Assembly: GCF_031846525.1 (NCBI RefSeq)
Contig: NZ_JAVRHM010000009.1
Location: 113,556-177,555, forward strand
Source: Autumnicola patrickiae
Lineage (GTDB): Bacteria > Bacteroidota > Bacteroidia > Flavobacteriales > Flavobacteriaceae
DNA: 64,000 nucleotides
Direction of reading: 5' to 3'
Positions 43,631 to 53,051 of this stretch are shown here, piece after piece. A model generated the notes under the pieces. It saw only the letters and a list, made by a program, of their open reading frames with translations, did no database searches and had not been told where the DNA came from. The position numbers and the translations under genes are program-made. Each line of letters begins with the position of its first letter. Positions within the stretch are counted from its first letter, which is position 1.

Positions 43631-46600
43631 CGAACTACATTTTGAATGATTCCCAGGCGATCAACTTTAAGTTTCCAACAGACTTCTTTTATTCTAACTA
43701 AGTTATCTATCTCAAGTGTAGTCTCTAGTTTATTTTGACTAGATAATTCACCAGTCTTTGTCTTAGCATCATATCTCTTTATCAAAGTAGAGATGTTTTG
43801 ATGAGTGAAATAGCATTCAGATCCAGAACTACTCACCATTTTATAAATATTTTCTTTTTTTAAATTTTCAGGGATAATACCTGAAGATATATCATCTTGG
43901 GTAGGAACATATACCAAATCATTTGGGGAGAGATAAAATATAAACTCACCTTTAGTGTGGTCTATGGGAATAGGTTGCTTTTCCTTCATCGGGATATGGG
44001 CGGTCTGTTTTTGATGTTCCACCATTTCATTTAAGGGAATGGTTTCAAAGTTTCGCTTTTGCTTCTTCTCATCCCAATACACCGCAAAATATAAATTGGT
44101 TCCTTTTGCGGCCTCAACATACTTATCTGTTTTATTTCCTCGTTCACCTACGCTAAATTTATTTCCCACCTCATATTGCCTTACTTTATATATTGGGTGA
44201 TGATTCTTGCCATTGTTTAAGACTTTAATATTATTATTCAAATCTGAAATTCCCTTAGGGCTAAAGGCTTCTGTGAAATCTTCTTTTCCCTTTTCATCAA
44301 GATAAATCTTTACATGGTTTCGTAAAATTTTCTGAATACTTTTATCGGTAATCTTATCTATGTGTTTATGGTTTTTAATATCAGAAATGTTAGTTCGGGT
44401 AGCAGTTGCCACTTTTCCTTTTGGAGTGGGAATGTCAATCAATCCGGAAACTGTCTCTTTATGAAGTGGTTTTCTTATGCCAAAATTCTTTCCTTTTTGA
44501 AGTTGAAGTGATTTTTTCCATTGCCCATTTTTTCTTTCCCAATGCCAGGTTTTATTATTTGTTCGGTTAACTACCCTAATATTTTTCTTGAAACTTATTA
44601 CTAATTCTTCCAAGGCATTTTTTGTGTCAATAGTAAAACCTTCCCAGGGTTGTTTAAATGATTTAGCAACTGTGCGTTTTTTCCCGCCTAGTTCTATTTT
44701 TTTAGTTTCCCTTAGTTTCTTAACTAAACTATGATTCTTCCTTTCCGTATTAATAGAAGTAATGTAATTAATATGATCTTTTGTAGTACAAGCAATTACC
44801 AATGCATCTAAAGCATGATGACGATGATCAATGCGTTTTTTGCTAAAACCAACTTCAATATCTTTAGGAACCTTTGTTCTAAACGCATTTATTCTATTGT
44901 CCCAATACCCATAATCATTAGAATTGGTGATTTCGTTCAACCGCTTAAAACGCGGGGCGATAAGTTCATTCCATTTGTCATTCAATCCCCAATCTTTTTT
45001 TAATCTGCTGGTAATCGCACCGCTTACCGGAACAAGGTTTTTTACTGTTGTATCTCTCTCATTAGGTTCTCGTAAAATATTACTTAATAAGCCTTTAATG
45101 AATTTACTGATATATCTGCTGTCATTAAGTTGACGATTTATAAAGCCTTCAGGAATATCTTCACTTAGTAAATATTTTAATTTTGTTCGATTCTTTCTAA
45201 AATAGCTTCTGCAATGGTCTTCATATTCCTCCACGGTAAAAATTGTACATTCTTTCCCATTATTAGCCAATTCCGGTACGACACACCCCCTACTGTTCTT
45301 TATAAATTCATAAGCAGTTTGGTTGTCTTTATATGGATATGGATTAATAGCACTTTCACATATTACCTTGTTATTGAAGGAATCATCAAAATAGCGGGAT
45401 TGAGGAATAATGTGTTCAATTTGATAATCAGTAGTAAAAAGTTTGCTCATCGGAATTATGTCTCCGGTATAGGGCGAACGATAACCTTGTTCCAACCATA
45501 ATTTATAGCGTAATATATCTTTCTTTGTAGGTGTATTTTTCTTCCTAATCGCTTCAATTTCATCCTCACTAACCTGGTCGTATTCTGCATTAAAGTAAAC
45601 ACCTTCCTCATATAATTTTAAAATTTCCTGTTGGCTGGGGGAATAGGGTTTTACAGAATCAATACCTTCGTTTTGCAATTCTTCTAATAGAGCCTTGATT
45701 CGTTGGTTGGTATTCTCCCTTTCAGTATTTTGGTTGCTTAATCGCTGTCGTTTTTCGGCTGAATTTTTCATTTCCCGGCCTAATTCCAAATGGATCTCCG
45801 AGAAAAAATCCTTTTCACTTTTCCCGTAATGCTTCCAGATATCCCTCACAACTCGTAAAGTTTCGGTCACCACTTGTTCTACAATAGGATTTCGAAGTTG
45901 ATGTTGCTTGAAGGTTTCATTTAAATACAAGTCAATATCTGCCGGTGTTTTCCAGTTAATAACTTCAGAAACTTCAGAATGCCTTTCATAAACTGCATAA
46001 CAGGCCTGATATGTATTTAAACCTTCAAATGGATTGACTTTTCCTTCGAACTTTATAAAACTTCTTAACACCTGTTTTTTATAGGCATCATCAGCCACAG
46101 TTTCAATTTTTTCTTTATCAAAATTGATGGACTTAAGACGTTCTATAATATCATCGATTCTTGTTCTAACCTCAAGTGTGATGTCGCCTTCATTCCAATA
46201 TTTACCCATCCGCATTAATGGTAAAAGTTTTTTGATAGCTTTTTCAGAATATGCTCCATAATCACTGGAATAGGGAGGAATCTTTTTAAAGGTTTCTACG
46301 AAGTCTTCGGATGATAATTGTTTTTTCTTTGCAAATGTTTCAAGTGCTTTCTCAAATTCTTTTCTATCTTTTACGGAGTAAACAATATGCCATAATTCCT
46401 TTTCAATTTCAGGGGTGAGGAAGTTTTGAGGAACTCCTTGGATCTTTTTTATTCTTGTTAAAAATTCGGACCTTGTTGTATTGCAAGGATATTTTTTATC
46501 TTCTACATAGTTCCACCGATATAAAGAAGAATCCTTCTTCTGTTTTGGGATTACTTTTAGATTTGAAAAATACTTGAGTATTTGATTTTGGTCAATTTCC

Positions 46601-48021
46601 TTATGGTCATTTAAAAAATCAAATAGATCAATGATGGAAGAAGTATCCGGCAATAGTGCCTTTGTAATGTCTTCATCAATTTTTGTCTTTTCTTCTCCAG
46701 CGGTGATCTTTTTATAAATTCTGAGATTTTGAATAAACTGCCAAAGACGGAACTCTTGGTAGAGCGGGTTGGATTTTGGAATACCTTTTAATGGATTTTC
46801 CAACAGTACACCATCTTTTTTAAAATACCTTTTTTCGTAGGCACAATTGGAAATAGTAGATTTCTTGGTTTTCAACGGACGTTGGTAGAAAATAATATCG
46901 TCTATGAACAAATAGGTGAAATCCTTGCTTTTATTATTTGCCCGATGTGCTTCATTGCGGGGATATAATTCAATTAAACATTTTTGATATAGATCATGAT
47001 TCTGTAATTCTGGATGAAACTCCTTTTGACTTTCTAAAATTTCAGAAAGTTCCTTCTTATAATATTTCCGGTCTATAGTCTTTACCAGATTTCCCCGTAT
47101 CTTTTGATTGGGTTTTTTCAATAAGGATTCATAAATAAATTCACCCACAGTTTTTTTTGATTCATCTATATTCTGCTGCGTTTTTTGCTTGATGGCAATC
47201 CAATCCTGTTCGGAATCTACTTTTTTAAAAGTTCTTTTGATACTACCATCTTTGTTGGTTTTTGTAGTTACAATAAATTCTCTTTCTTGATTTTCCCAAT
47301 CTTCGATTTTGGTAATATCTCTATCGTATTCCCATCCATTTTCAAAGATTACTTTATAAAGTGGTTTGCCTTTAACGGCTTCCCCTGTGTCAATTAAATT
47401 CTTTACTTGTAAAGAAACATATTCTTGGTTTTTATCGGTTTCTTCGTCTTCGCCACGTAATTGATAGTAACCTCTCTTTTGGTTAAAATTTAAAATTACC
47501 CACGCAAGTTCTTCTTTAGATATTCTTAATGAAAGCGCCTTCTTCCTTAAATAGTATAAGGTCCAATCATATGGAATTTTCAGACCAGGATGTTTAATCT
47601 TAAAATCTTTAGCCATTTCTTCAAATGACTTCTGAAAAATAAAATGGTGTTTGGGACCTCCATTAAGCTGATAGTTTAGTTTCACTTCCTTTCCGGGTAA
47701 AAACTGACCTAACTTATTGTGAAAATCAATTGAGTCTGCATAATGGTGTGGAAGAAAGCCTAGAATATTCAAAACCCGATGTAAACGTTGACGACGTAAA
47801 AGATAGCGTTCATTTAAACGACGTGTTCCTCTATAGTCAGTTCTTTCTGCGGTTTGCGAAATGGAATTTCCGCTATCAAATTTCCCTAAAATATCCTGAC
47901 TCATTGGGATAATCCGAGTTCCCATTCCTAAAATATATCCTTCTTTTTTATCAAAATCCTGTTCTATAATGGACCACCCAATAGAGTTTGTCCCCAGATC
48001 CAAACCTAAAATTCGTTTCAT
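43627..48021 (-). CDS. cas9: Cas9 RNA-guided endonuclease, type II-C
   Basis: A 1464-residue Cas9, at the long end for subtype II-C and typical of Bacteroidota. RuvC-I is LGLDLGTNSIGW with Asp8; an arginine-rich bridge helix follows (RRLNERYLLRRQRLHRVL, about 67-85). RuvC-II is HLELGREMK (about 744), the HNH domain YQIEHIIPQSRYFDD has its His near 870, and RuvC-III HHALDALVIACTT lies near 1069. All catalytic residues are intact. The C-terminal region (about 1100-1464) should hold the PAM-interacting domain. It is the first gene of the operon; the tracrRNA starts divergently about 100 bp upstream. Confidence 0.98.
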   Translation of the reverse strand: MKRILGLDLGTNSIGWSIIEQDFDKKEGYILGMGTRIIPMSQDILGKFDSGNSISQTAERTDYRGTRRLNERYLLRRQRLHRVLNILGFLPHHYADSIDFHNKLGQFLPGKEVKLNYQLNGGPKHHFIFQKSFEEMAKDFKIKHPGLKIPYDWTLYYLRKKALSLRISKEELAWVILNFNQKRGYYQLRGEDEETDKNQEYVSLQVKNLIDTGEAVKGKPLYKVIFENGWEYDRDITKIEDWENQEREFIVTTKTNKDGSIKRTFKKVDSEQDWIAIKQKTQQNIDESKKTVGEFIYESLLKKPNQKIRGNLVKTIDRKYYKKELSEILESQKEFHPELQNHDLYQKCLIELYPRNEAHRANNKSKDFTYLFIDDIIFYQRPLKTKKSTISNCAYEKRYFKKDGVLLENPLKGIPKSNPLYQEFRLWQFIQNLRIYKKITAGEEKTKIDEDITKALLPDTSSIIDLFDFLNDHKEIDQNQILKYFSNLKVIPKQKKDSSLYRWNYVEDKKYPCNTTRSEFLTRIKKIQGVPQNFLTPEIEKELWHIVYSVKDRKEFEKALETFAKKKQLSSEDFVETFKKIPPYSSDYGAYSEKAIKKLLPLMRMGKYWNEGDITLEVRTRIDDIIERLKSINFDKEKIETVADDAYKKQVLRSFIKFEGKVNPFEGLNTYQACYAVYERHSEVSEVINWKTPADIDLYLNETFKQHQLRNPIVEQVVTETLRVVRDIWKHYGKSEKDFFSEIHLELGREMKNSAEKRQRLSNQNTERENTNQRIKALLEELQNEGIDSVKPYSPSQQEILKLYEEGVYFNAEYDQVSEDEIEAIRKKNTPTKKDILRYKLWLEQGYRSPYTGDIIPMSKLFTTDYQIEHIIPQSRYFDDSFNNKVICESAINPYPYKDNQTAYEFIKNSRGCVVPELANNGKECTIFTVEEYEDHCRSYFRKNRTKLKYLLSEDIPEGFINRQLNDSRYISKFIKGLLSNILREPNERDTTVKNLVPVSGAITSRLKKDWGLNDKWNELIAPRFKRLNEITNSNDYGYWDNRINAFRTKVPKDIEVGFSKKRIDHRHHALDALVIACTTKDHINYITSINTERKNHSLVKKLRETKKIELGGKKRTVAKSFKQPWEGFTIDTKNALEELVISFKKNIRVVNRTNNKTWHWERKNGQWKKSLQLQKGKNFGIRKPLHKETVSGLIDIPTPKGKVATATRTNISDIKNHKHIDKITDKSIQKILRNHVKIYLDEKGKEDFTEAFSPKGISDLNNNIKVLNNGKNHHPIYKVRQYEVGNKFSVGERGNKTDKYVEAAKGTNLYFAVYWDEKKQKRNFETIPLNEMVEHQKQTAHIPMKEKQPIPIDHTKGEFIFYLSPNDLVYVPTQDDISSGIIPENLKKENIYKMVSSSGSECYFTHQNISTLIKRYDAKTKTGELSSQNKLETTLEIDNLVRIKEVCWKLKVDRLGIIQNVVR

Positions 48022-48080
48022 ATACTATGATTTTCGGTAAGTTAATTAATACAAGTTTTATCCCTTTACGGAAATCCGCA

Positions 48081-48111
48081 TTGTACAATTCAAATAATTG
48101 TTTTATACTTG
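48081..48111 (+). promoter_or_regulatory. promoter of tracrRNA
   Basis: TTG at 48081-48083, 20 bases, then TATACTTG at 48104-48111 (one mismatch from TAnnTTTG). Start expected near 48118, just before the anti-repeat. Confidence 0.7.
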
Positions 48112-48117
48112 TTACAC

Positions 48118-48198
48118 AATTTTGAAGCAATTCACAATAAGGATTATTCCGTTGTGAAAACATTTAAAGCGGCCTTAACAGGTCGCTTTCATTTTTTG
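48118..48198 (+). ncRNA. tracrRNA
   Basis: About 80 nt on the plus strand, divergent from cas9. The anti-repeat AAGCAATTCACAA (48125-48137) pairs with repeat positions 2-14, with G-U pairs extending both ends. A nexus-like hairpin follows (AAGGATTATTCC, then GTTGTGAAAAC), and a strong terminator hairpin (48166-48189, stem AAAGCGGCCT/AGGTCGCTTT, loop TAAC) with six T ends it. The exact 5' end is estimated from the promoter. Confidence 0.93.
48166..48197 (+). terminator. Rho-independent terminator of tracrRNA
   Basis: Ten-pair stem with one G-U, a 4-base loop and T6 after CA. It is also the last structural hairpin bound by Cas9 in type II-C systems. Confidence 0.93.
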
Positions 48199-48438
48199 GA
48201 ATAGTAGGGTAGGCCAAATAAGATTAACATAATTACTGAAAATAATTATAAACTCCTACAAAAAACTAGGAAAAACCCTTAATTAAAGAAAGATTCTAGG
48301 CTATTGAAAAAAGACCATTAGCGATAGGTACCTTTAGGTTATAGGTCCTGCGATTTTCTATTAACCTGTCTCATCCCTAACTTTCCAATGTTCTTAACTT
48401 AATTTTTATGACACCTATAGTATAGTATTTTCTTAAAT
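48199..48438. other. gap between tracrRNA and AbiEii stop
   Basis: About 240 bp of AT-rich sequence without a gene. The stretch TAGGTACCTTTAGGTTATAGGTCC near 48326 has repeated TAGGT words; no clear role is seen. Confidence 0.4.
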
Positions 48439-49227
48439 CTATATCTTCTGAACTATTTCTTCCTTCAACCATTGAAATGCTTTTACCTGGTTATATTGAA
48501 TTTCTGACCTTAATAAAGCTTCCATATCACCAGTAAAATCCGGATCTTTTTCTTTCTCTTCTATATTTAGTAAAAACTCCTTAGCGCTGGGAGATTGGCC
48601 TACAGAGAAATCCATATAAACCTTAAAGCACTTTAAAATCAGCTGAATGTCTAGATCCATATTGCGCCTGGAGTAGTCTAGATCGAAGAGATCTCTACCT
48701 TTACTGCGTTGATATAAGGCTCTTAATTTTGTTCCCAATAATTCGTTGATATTATAAGTACGAATATTCGCTTTTCCTTCAAACCAGTTGCTTTTCACTT
48801 CAAAAGGATATTCAACCCAGGGCAATACATTAAAATGTTCTTTACAGTTTATTTCTAGCTTTAGCCTTAGTCTGATATTCTCATATTCTGAATTGAATCG
48901 ATATAGTGCTTTTGCTCCGTGTCCTTTAACTTGAGTACGCCTTTCTTCTTCAAAGAAAGTAACGACTTCACCTATCCGTTTCATAATTGGTTTAATTGGT
49001 CCCGGTTTTATTTGCACCAGGTCAATGTCTTCGGAATATCTTGGAGCAGGATTTAAGTAAAGTTTATGTAGGGCGGTTCCTCCACGGAAAGCTAAATTTT
49101 CCCTCAAAAAATCATCGGAAAATAACTCCACTAAAGTCCTACTGATTACCAAATCTTGCTCGACTTGCATAAACTCTTTCCAGGGGGCATTCATCTGCCA
49201 TTTCGCTATATCTGGTCTTGGTATCAT
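48439..49227 (-). CDS. abiEii: AbiEii/AbiGii-type nucleotidyltransferase toxin
   Basis: A 262-residue nucleotidyltransferase-like toxin of type IV toxin-antitoxin systems. The signature is FRGGTALHKLYL (48-58) and RYSEDIDLVQ with Ser65, Asp67 and Asp69 of the active site, plus the downstream LGTKLRALYQRSKGRDLFDLDY motif. Known AbiEii proteins modify nucleotides or tRNA and block phage growth. The start overlaps the antitoxin gene by 4 bp. Located directly beside the CRISPR-Cas locus. Confidence 0.93.
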   Translation of the reverse strand: MIPRPDIAKWQMNAPWKEFMQVEQDLVISRTLVELFSDDFLRENLAFRGGTALHKLYLNPAPRYSEDIDLVQIKPGPIKPIMKRIGEVVTFFEEERRTQVKGHGAKALYRFNSEYENIRLRLKLEINCKEHFNVLPWVEYPFEVKSNWFEGKANIRTYNINELLGTKLRALYQRSKGRDLFDLDYSRRNMDLDIQLILKCFKVYMDFSVGQSPSAKEFLLNIEEKEKDPDFTGDMEALLRSEIQYNQVKAFQWLKEEIVQKI

Positions 49228-50057
49228 AAATCACTTTCCATTTTAATATTAACATCCACTTTCCAACGATTGTTGACGGCACCTGCTTTTTGATTTGACT
49301 TAGGACTTAATAAAACAGGATAAAACTTTTGAAGCTTCAAATGGCTATAAATTAATTCGGCTGGTTCGGAATTGGAATTGTATTCATTTAGCAAAAAACC
49401 AAAACGTTGCAATACGCTTCTTTGGGAATACCAAGAGAGCAGATCATTTATATCCGAAACTTCTACTTCTTCGAACAACTCTTCTAAAATGGAAAGTGTT
49501 CTGTTCAACCCCCCAATTTTGGATTGATGGTGTAATAGATCGGCTGCTGTTAATGCCGGACTGGATATTTTAAATATTCCCGCATCACCCTTACGATTTA
49601 GAATATTTTTTTCTGGCCAGTTGGAAACGGTAAAAAAGTCAAGTTTAACAGCTCCTTTGGAGACTGAAAGCAATGGAGATTTATCGTGAAGTATATACTC
49701 CTTTTGAATTTGCTGATGGCTTGCTTCATAATACCTCGCGGCCGAATACAATCCCAAATAATAGTTTCTATTTAGGAAACTAAACAGTTTATCGATATAT
49801 AGCTCAATTGGTAGTTTGCCGGAATGAGAATATCTAGGCGGAATAATTAAATAGAATTTATGTCGGAGGGAAACAACATCCCCATTACCCACAGCATAAT
49901 AAAGATCATTACGAATCAAGGATTCGGATTTACCAGACGTCCCTTCAACTAGCTCATTCCACGTAAAAGCATATTCCTCATAGGATAATCGCTCTTTTAT
50001 AAATTCGCTTAAACTCACCTTTAGTAAAATTTCGAGAAATATAGTGATTTTTGCCAC
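49224..50057 (-). CDS. abiEi: AbiEi-family antitoxin
   Basis: A 277-residue AbiEi antitoxin. The N-terminal winged helix (about 15-70; YAFTWNELVEGTSGKSESLIRNDLYYAVGNGDVVSL) would bind its own promoter, and the C-terminal domain contains IFKISSPALTAADLLHHQSKIGG, typical of the family. It precedes and overlaps the toxin gene, as in other AbiE operons, where the antitoxin represses the operon and neutralises the toxin without direct tight binding. The upstream interval 50058-50136 holds palindromic AT-rich DNA. Confidence 0.9.
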   Translation of the reverse strand: MAKITIFLEILLKVSLSEFIKERLSYEEYAFTWNELVEGTSGKSESLIRNDLYYAVGNGDVVSLRHKFYLIIPPRYSHSGKLPIELYIDKLFSFLNRNYYLGLYSAARYYEASHQQIQKEYILHDKSPLLSVSKGAVKLDFFTVSNWPEKNILNRKGDAGIFKISSPALTAADLLHHQSKIGGLNRTLSILEELFEEVEVSDINDLLSWYSQRSVLQRFGFLLNEYNSNSEPAELIYSHLKLQKFYPVLLSPKSNQKAGAVNNRWKVDVNIKMESDL

Positions 50058-50136
50058 ATTTCTCGAATAATTACTAAAAAATATAATCTAATATAGATTG
50101 TCTAACAAAAATCATTGTTTCTCTATTTAGACCTAC

Positions 50137-51249
50137 TTAAGATTTTATTTCCTCAAGTAATTTATGAGGATCTAAATCATCGAACAACTCATCTTTAGAT
50201 GAAATAAGTGGATTCAACCAGTCAACTTTTTTGTAACCAAATATTACAAGCTTCTTCATCTCTTCAGTCAAATTTTCATTCTCATCACACGCCTTCAGAA
50301 AATCTCTAATTTTATTGGCCTCGTGCCAGAGATCTGATTTTTGCTTAATAAACCGGAGCTTTTCAATTTCTTCTGTTTGTAATTTTTTTCGTGCTTCTTC
50401 TTTTTTCTTTTTAATAGCCTGCTCTTTCAATCGCTTTTCGTTTTCAACCTTCCTTATTCTTTCCTGCTTAGCCATTTTCTCTAAATAGGTAATGATAAGC
50501 GGTAATTTTTCAGCAAGAGACCTGGTAGGGGTTTCCTGCCATTCCTTTTTATAAAAATACTCTCCTGTAATAATGGTTAAAAGTCCAATAGGAACTAATT
50601 TACTGGTTCGATAACCTGATTTCTCAGTTTCATAAACCCTCTTTGATCTTTCTCGCATTCGGATGGCGATTTCAATACCTTCAATCACAATATAGGCCCG
50701 CTCATAAATGAATAAAAAATAATGTCCTCTTGTTTTCATCACTTTAATAAATGTATTTAGAAAACAAAGGGCTCTTTTATATGGCTTTATTGAGGCACTA
50801 ACCGAAATTCTTCCGTAGTTGTACCTTTTGGTGTAATCCCAAATATTATTTACTACTGGATGTTTCTTCGGATTATCAGACAACATTTCCTGGATAATAG
50901 GATCTGGATTTTTTGGTAATTTCTTTGGAACTTCTAAAACGTAAGACTCAGAATTAGAATCTATACGCTGGAGTTTTTCGGCTGTCTTAGGCTTTCTTGA
51001 ATTTTCTTTAGTTCTTAATACCAGGTGAATTTTTGATGGACCATGATAGGTTTTAGGTAAATCTGGTTTGTTTATTTCCTTGCCAAATTTTCTTTTCATC
51101 CAATATCCATTGGGAGGCAAAGGAATTTGATATTTAGTACTGATATTTTTAAACTCCCGATACGATAATAAATAATTTTCACAAAACCAGGCAATACTCT
51201 TTTCCCAGCAGAGATTAAAGAATTCCTGTCTATCAAATTCAGTTTTCAT
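50137..51249 (-). CDS. uncharacterised HTH protein of defence islands (370 aa)
   Basis: Residues about 5-55 form a helix-turn-helix-like segment with a CWEKSIAWFCENYLLSYREF start and a conserved IPLPPNGYWMKRKFGKEIN end; this resembles the start of a widespread unknown family with a GYWxK motif. The middle (about 130-245) is alpha/beta; residues about 260-300 form a long Lys/Glu coiled coil. No nuclease or ATPase motif is seen. It lies alone between the AbiE pair and the second mobilization module. Role unknown; it may act in the neighbouring defences or be island cargo. Confidence 0.6.
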   Translation of the reverse strand: MKTEFDRQEFFNLCWEKSIAWFCENYLLSYREFKNISTKYQIPLPPNGYWMKRKFGKEINKPDLPKTYHGPSKIHLVLRTKENSRKPKTAEKLQRIDSNSESYVLEVPKKLPKNPDPIIQEMLSDNPKKHPVVNNIWDYTKRYNYGRISVSASIKPYKRALCFLNTFIKVMKTRGHYFLFIYERAYIVIEGIEIAIRMRERSKRVYETEKSGYRTSKLVPIGLLTIITGEYFYKKEWQETPTRSLAEKLPLIITYLEKMAKQERIRKVENEKRLKEQAIKKKKEEARKKLQTEEIEKLRFIKQKSDLWHEANKIRDFLKACDENENLTEEMKKLVIFGYKKVDWLNPLISSKDELFDDLDPHKLLEEIKS

Positions 51250-52526
51250 TACTATAAAATTTTAAGTTGGACAGACTTCACTTGTAAATTTAAAATGTTG
51301 TTTATTATTCTGAAATACAAGGTTGAAACTGACTATTAAAGAATGACCAAAATTGAAAGATGACGGAGCCAGCTTCGGTGAAAAAATTCACCTTTTATTA
51401 TACGGGAGAATGTTTAACTAGCAATATATTATAATACCCGTTCAGCCCATTTCCACTACATTTCGCAAAAGCTTCATTCCGGGAAAAGCGCTTCTCTATA
51501 AAGGTCTTGGACACCATCGAAGAAATTGCGACTTCCATTACGCTAACCCGATGAAAAATCGGATCGCTCCACTCCAGATCGAAATTTTTCGATGAAGTCC
51601 GCTTGGTAGAACTTCAGATCATAGTTTTACCTCCTGAAGAAAATAGTAGGATTTTCTGATCCTTATATAAACTTCATCCTAACATCCATACCTTTTTTAG
51701 ACGCAAAAAAACAACATCCTTTCCTGGACAGCGGCATAAAGCCGTTTCGGCTTCGCCTACTCTTTTTATACGCTTTACCAGGCCAGGATATTGTAATGCA
51801 AAAGCATCAAAAAAGGTAATGTGACGGCTCTATAGGAAGTAAATCTGAAAAGAAAAGGCAGAATCAGTATCAATTCTAAAACGATAAATCCAGTTTGAGG
51901 TTAAAAAACAAAAAAGGAAAATGCTCGGGATATAATAAGTAAATCATTTAAAAATTAATTCAGTGAGAGATTTAATTTGTTCAAAACTGGATATCTTTTT
52001 TTAAAATCAACAGTAGAAATTTTTGAAGGTTTGAAGTCTCCAAAATCAAAAATCTGCCGTTTCAAATTTTTCCAATTTGACAAATTTGTAGGAATTGCTA
52101 TCAAATTAATCCAAAAGACACCAAATCCTATGAAACTTTCACTTTCATTGAATAGGTATAAATAGTATCTTAAAGTGTTGATTTACCGATTGATATCATA
52201 ATTGGAATTCTACTGATTTGACTTTTGTCCTATAATTATACCTGTTTAAAAAAGGAAAGAGATTTTTTAATTCCTTTTTTAAAAATGCAGTTGGTGCAAA
52301 CCAACTTGTATGGAAATTTTGTCCCGCCTGCGGGACGAAATCGAATAGCAAGAGGATGACACGCAGAGCGATGTCGTTCGATTTCTTTAATGTGTAAAAC
52401 ACTGATTTTGTGTTGTTTAGTTATTATTGAAACTAGAAAAGTATCCACCCTCGTGGATATACCCCACTGGAAAGGCCTGTAAAATCGAGATGGCTATAGC
52501 CAGTAAATATTAAAATAGTATCCATT
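51250..52526. other. 1.3-kb noncoding region before second mob operon
   Basis: No gene is convincing. It holds inverted repeats GAAAAATCGGATCG/CGATCTGGAGTGG region at 51547-51585, a hairpin GTCCCGCCTGCGGGAC at 52321-52336 and a tight inverted repeat TATCCAC-CCTC-GTGGATA at 52442-52459. The last is 67 bp from the BfmA-like gene and is a candidate transfer origin. Confidence 0.6.
52442..52459. other. inverted repeat, candidate oriT of second module
   Basis: TATCCAC and GTGGATA are perfect 7-bp arms around CCTC. TATCCACT also recurs in the first island's noncoding region (32842, 32853, 32992), so the motif is linked to mobilization in both. Confidence 0.5.
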
Positions 52527-53051
52527 ATGTCAAAATCAAGGCTTCAATTAAAGGCAAGTACGGCAAAGAGGTTCCGGGAGTTTTCTAAGAAGAACAATAG
52601 CGACCAGTCCGAATCTTTAGACCTGGTCCTGGATTTTTTTGAAAAAAATAACCTCTCTCCTTTTGAAACCTTAGTGCCTTCAAAAGTGAGCCTGGAACTG
52701 CTTATTAAAAAAAGGATAGATGCCGTGATAGCTATTCTTAAAAATATTGAGAAGACCCAGACTAAACCAAGCTTGTTAATGTTGGAGCTACTTATGGAAG
52801 GACGCGCAGTTCCAAAACTTGAAGTTGCAAAAAAGGAAAAAGTTTCGGCTTCTAATAAAAAAAGCCTGGCGCAATTGGAATTGGAAATCTCCAGGCTTGA
52901 GGAAGTATTGAAAGCTACCAAAAGGGACCTGGAGTACCTGCTACAAAATGTGGAAATAAAGAGCAACGCCTTTGGCCCGGATTATCTAAAGTTAAACATC
53001 CCCCGCACCGAGTTTGAACAATTTAAAGTAGCCATAAAACAGAAGAACTAA
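52527..53051 (+). CDS. BfmA/BtgA family mobilization protein
   Basis: A 174-residue protein. The N-terminus has a ribbon-helix-helix-like segment (STAKRFREFSKKNNSDQSESLDLVLDFF), residues 45-85 are helical, and residues 105-140 form a coiled coil. It resembles BfmA/BtgA proteins of Bacteroides mobilizable elements that help the MobB relaxase find oriT. Its stop touches the relaxase ATG (gap 0), so they are cotranslated. Confidence 0.82.
   Translation: MSKSRLQLKASTAKRFREFSKKNNSDQSESLDLVLDFFEKNNLSPFETLVPSKVSLELLIKKRIDAVIAILKNIEKTQTKPSLLMLELLMEGRAVPKLEVAKKEKVSASNKKSLAQLELEISRLEEVLKATKRDLEYLLQNVEIKSNAFGPDYLKLNIPRTEFEQFKVAIKQKN

Noticed and set aside
47951..48163. Minus-strand frame overlapping tracrRNA and cas9 start
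   Set aside because: It covers the cas9 beginning in another frame and the RNA gene; no protein features.
48439..50057. A type II toxin-antitoxin reading of the pair
   Set aside because: The nucleotidyltransferase and AbiEi-type HTH match the AbiE type IV system better.
51977..52165. Possible 62-residue gene in the gap before the second mob operon
   Set aside because: Lysine/phenylalanine-rich AT-driven frame without a good start or family features.
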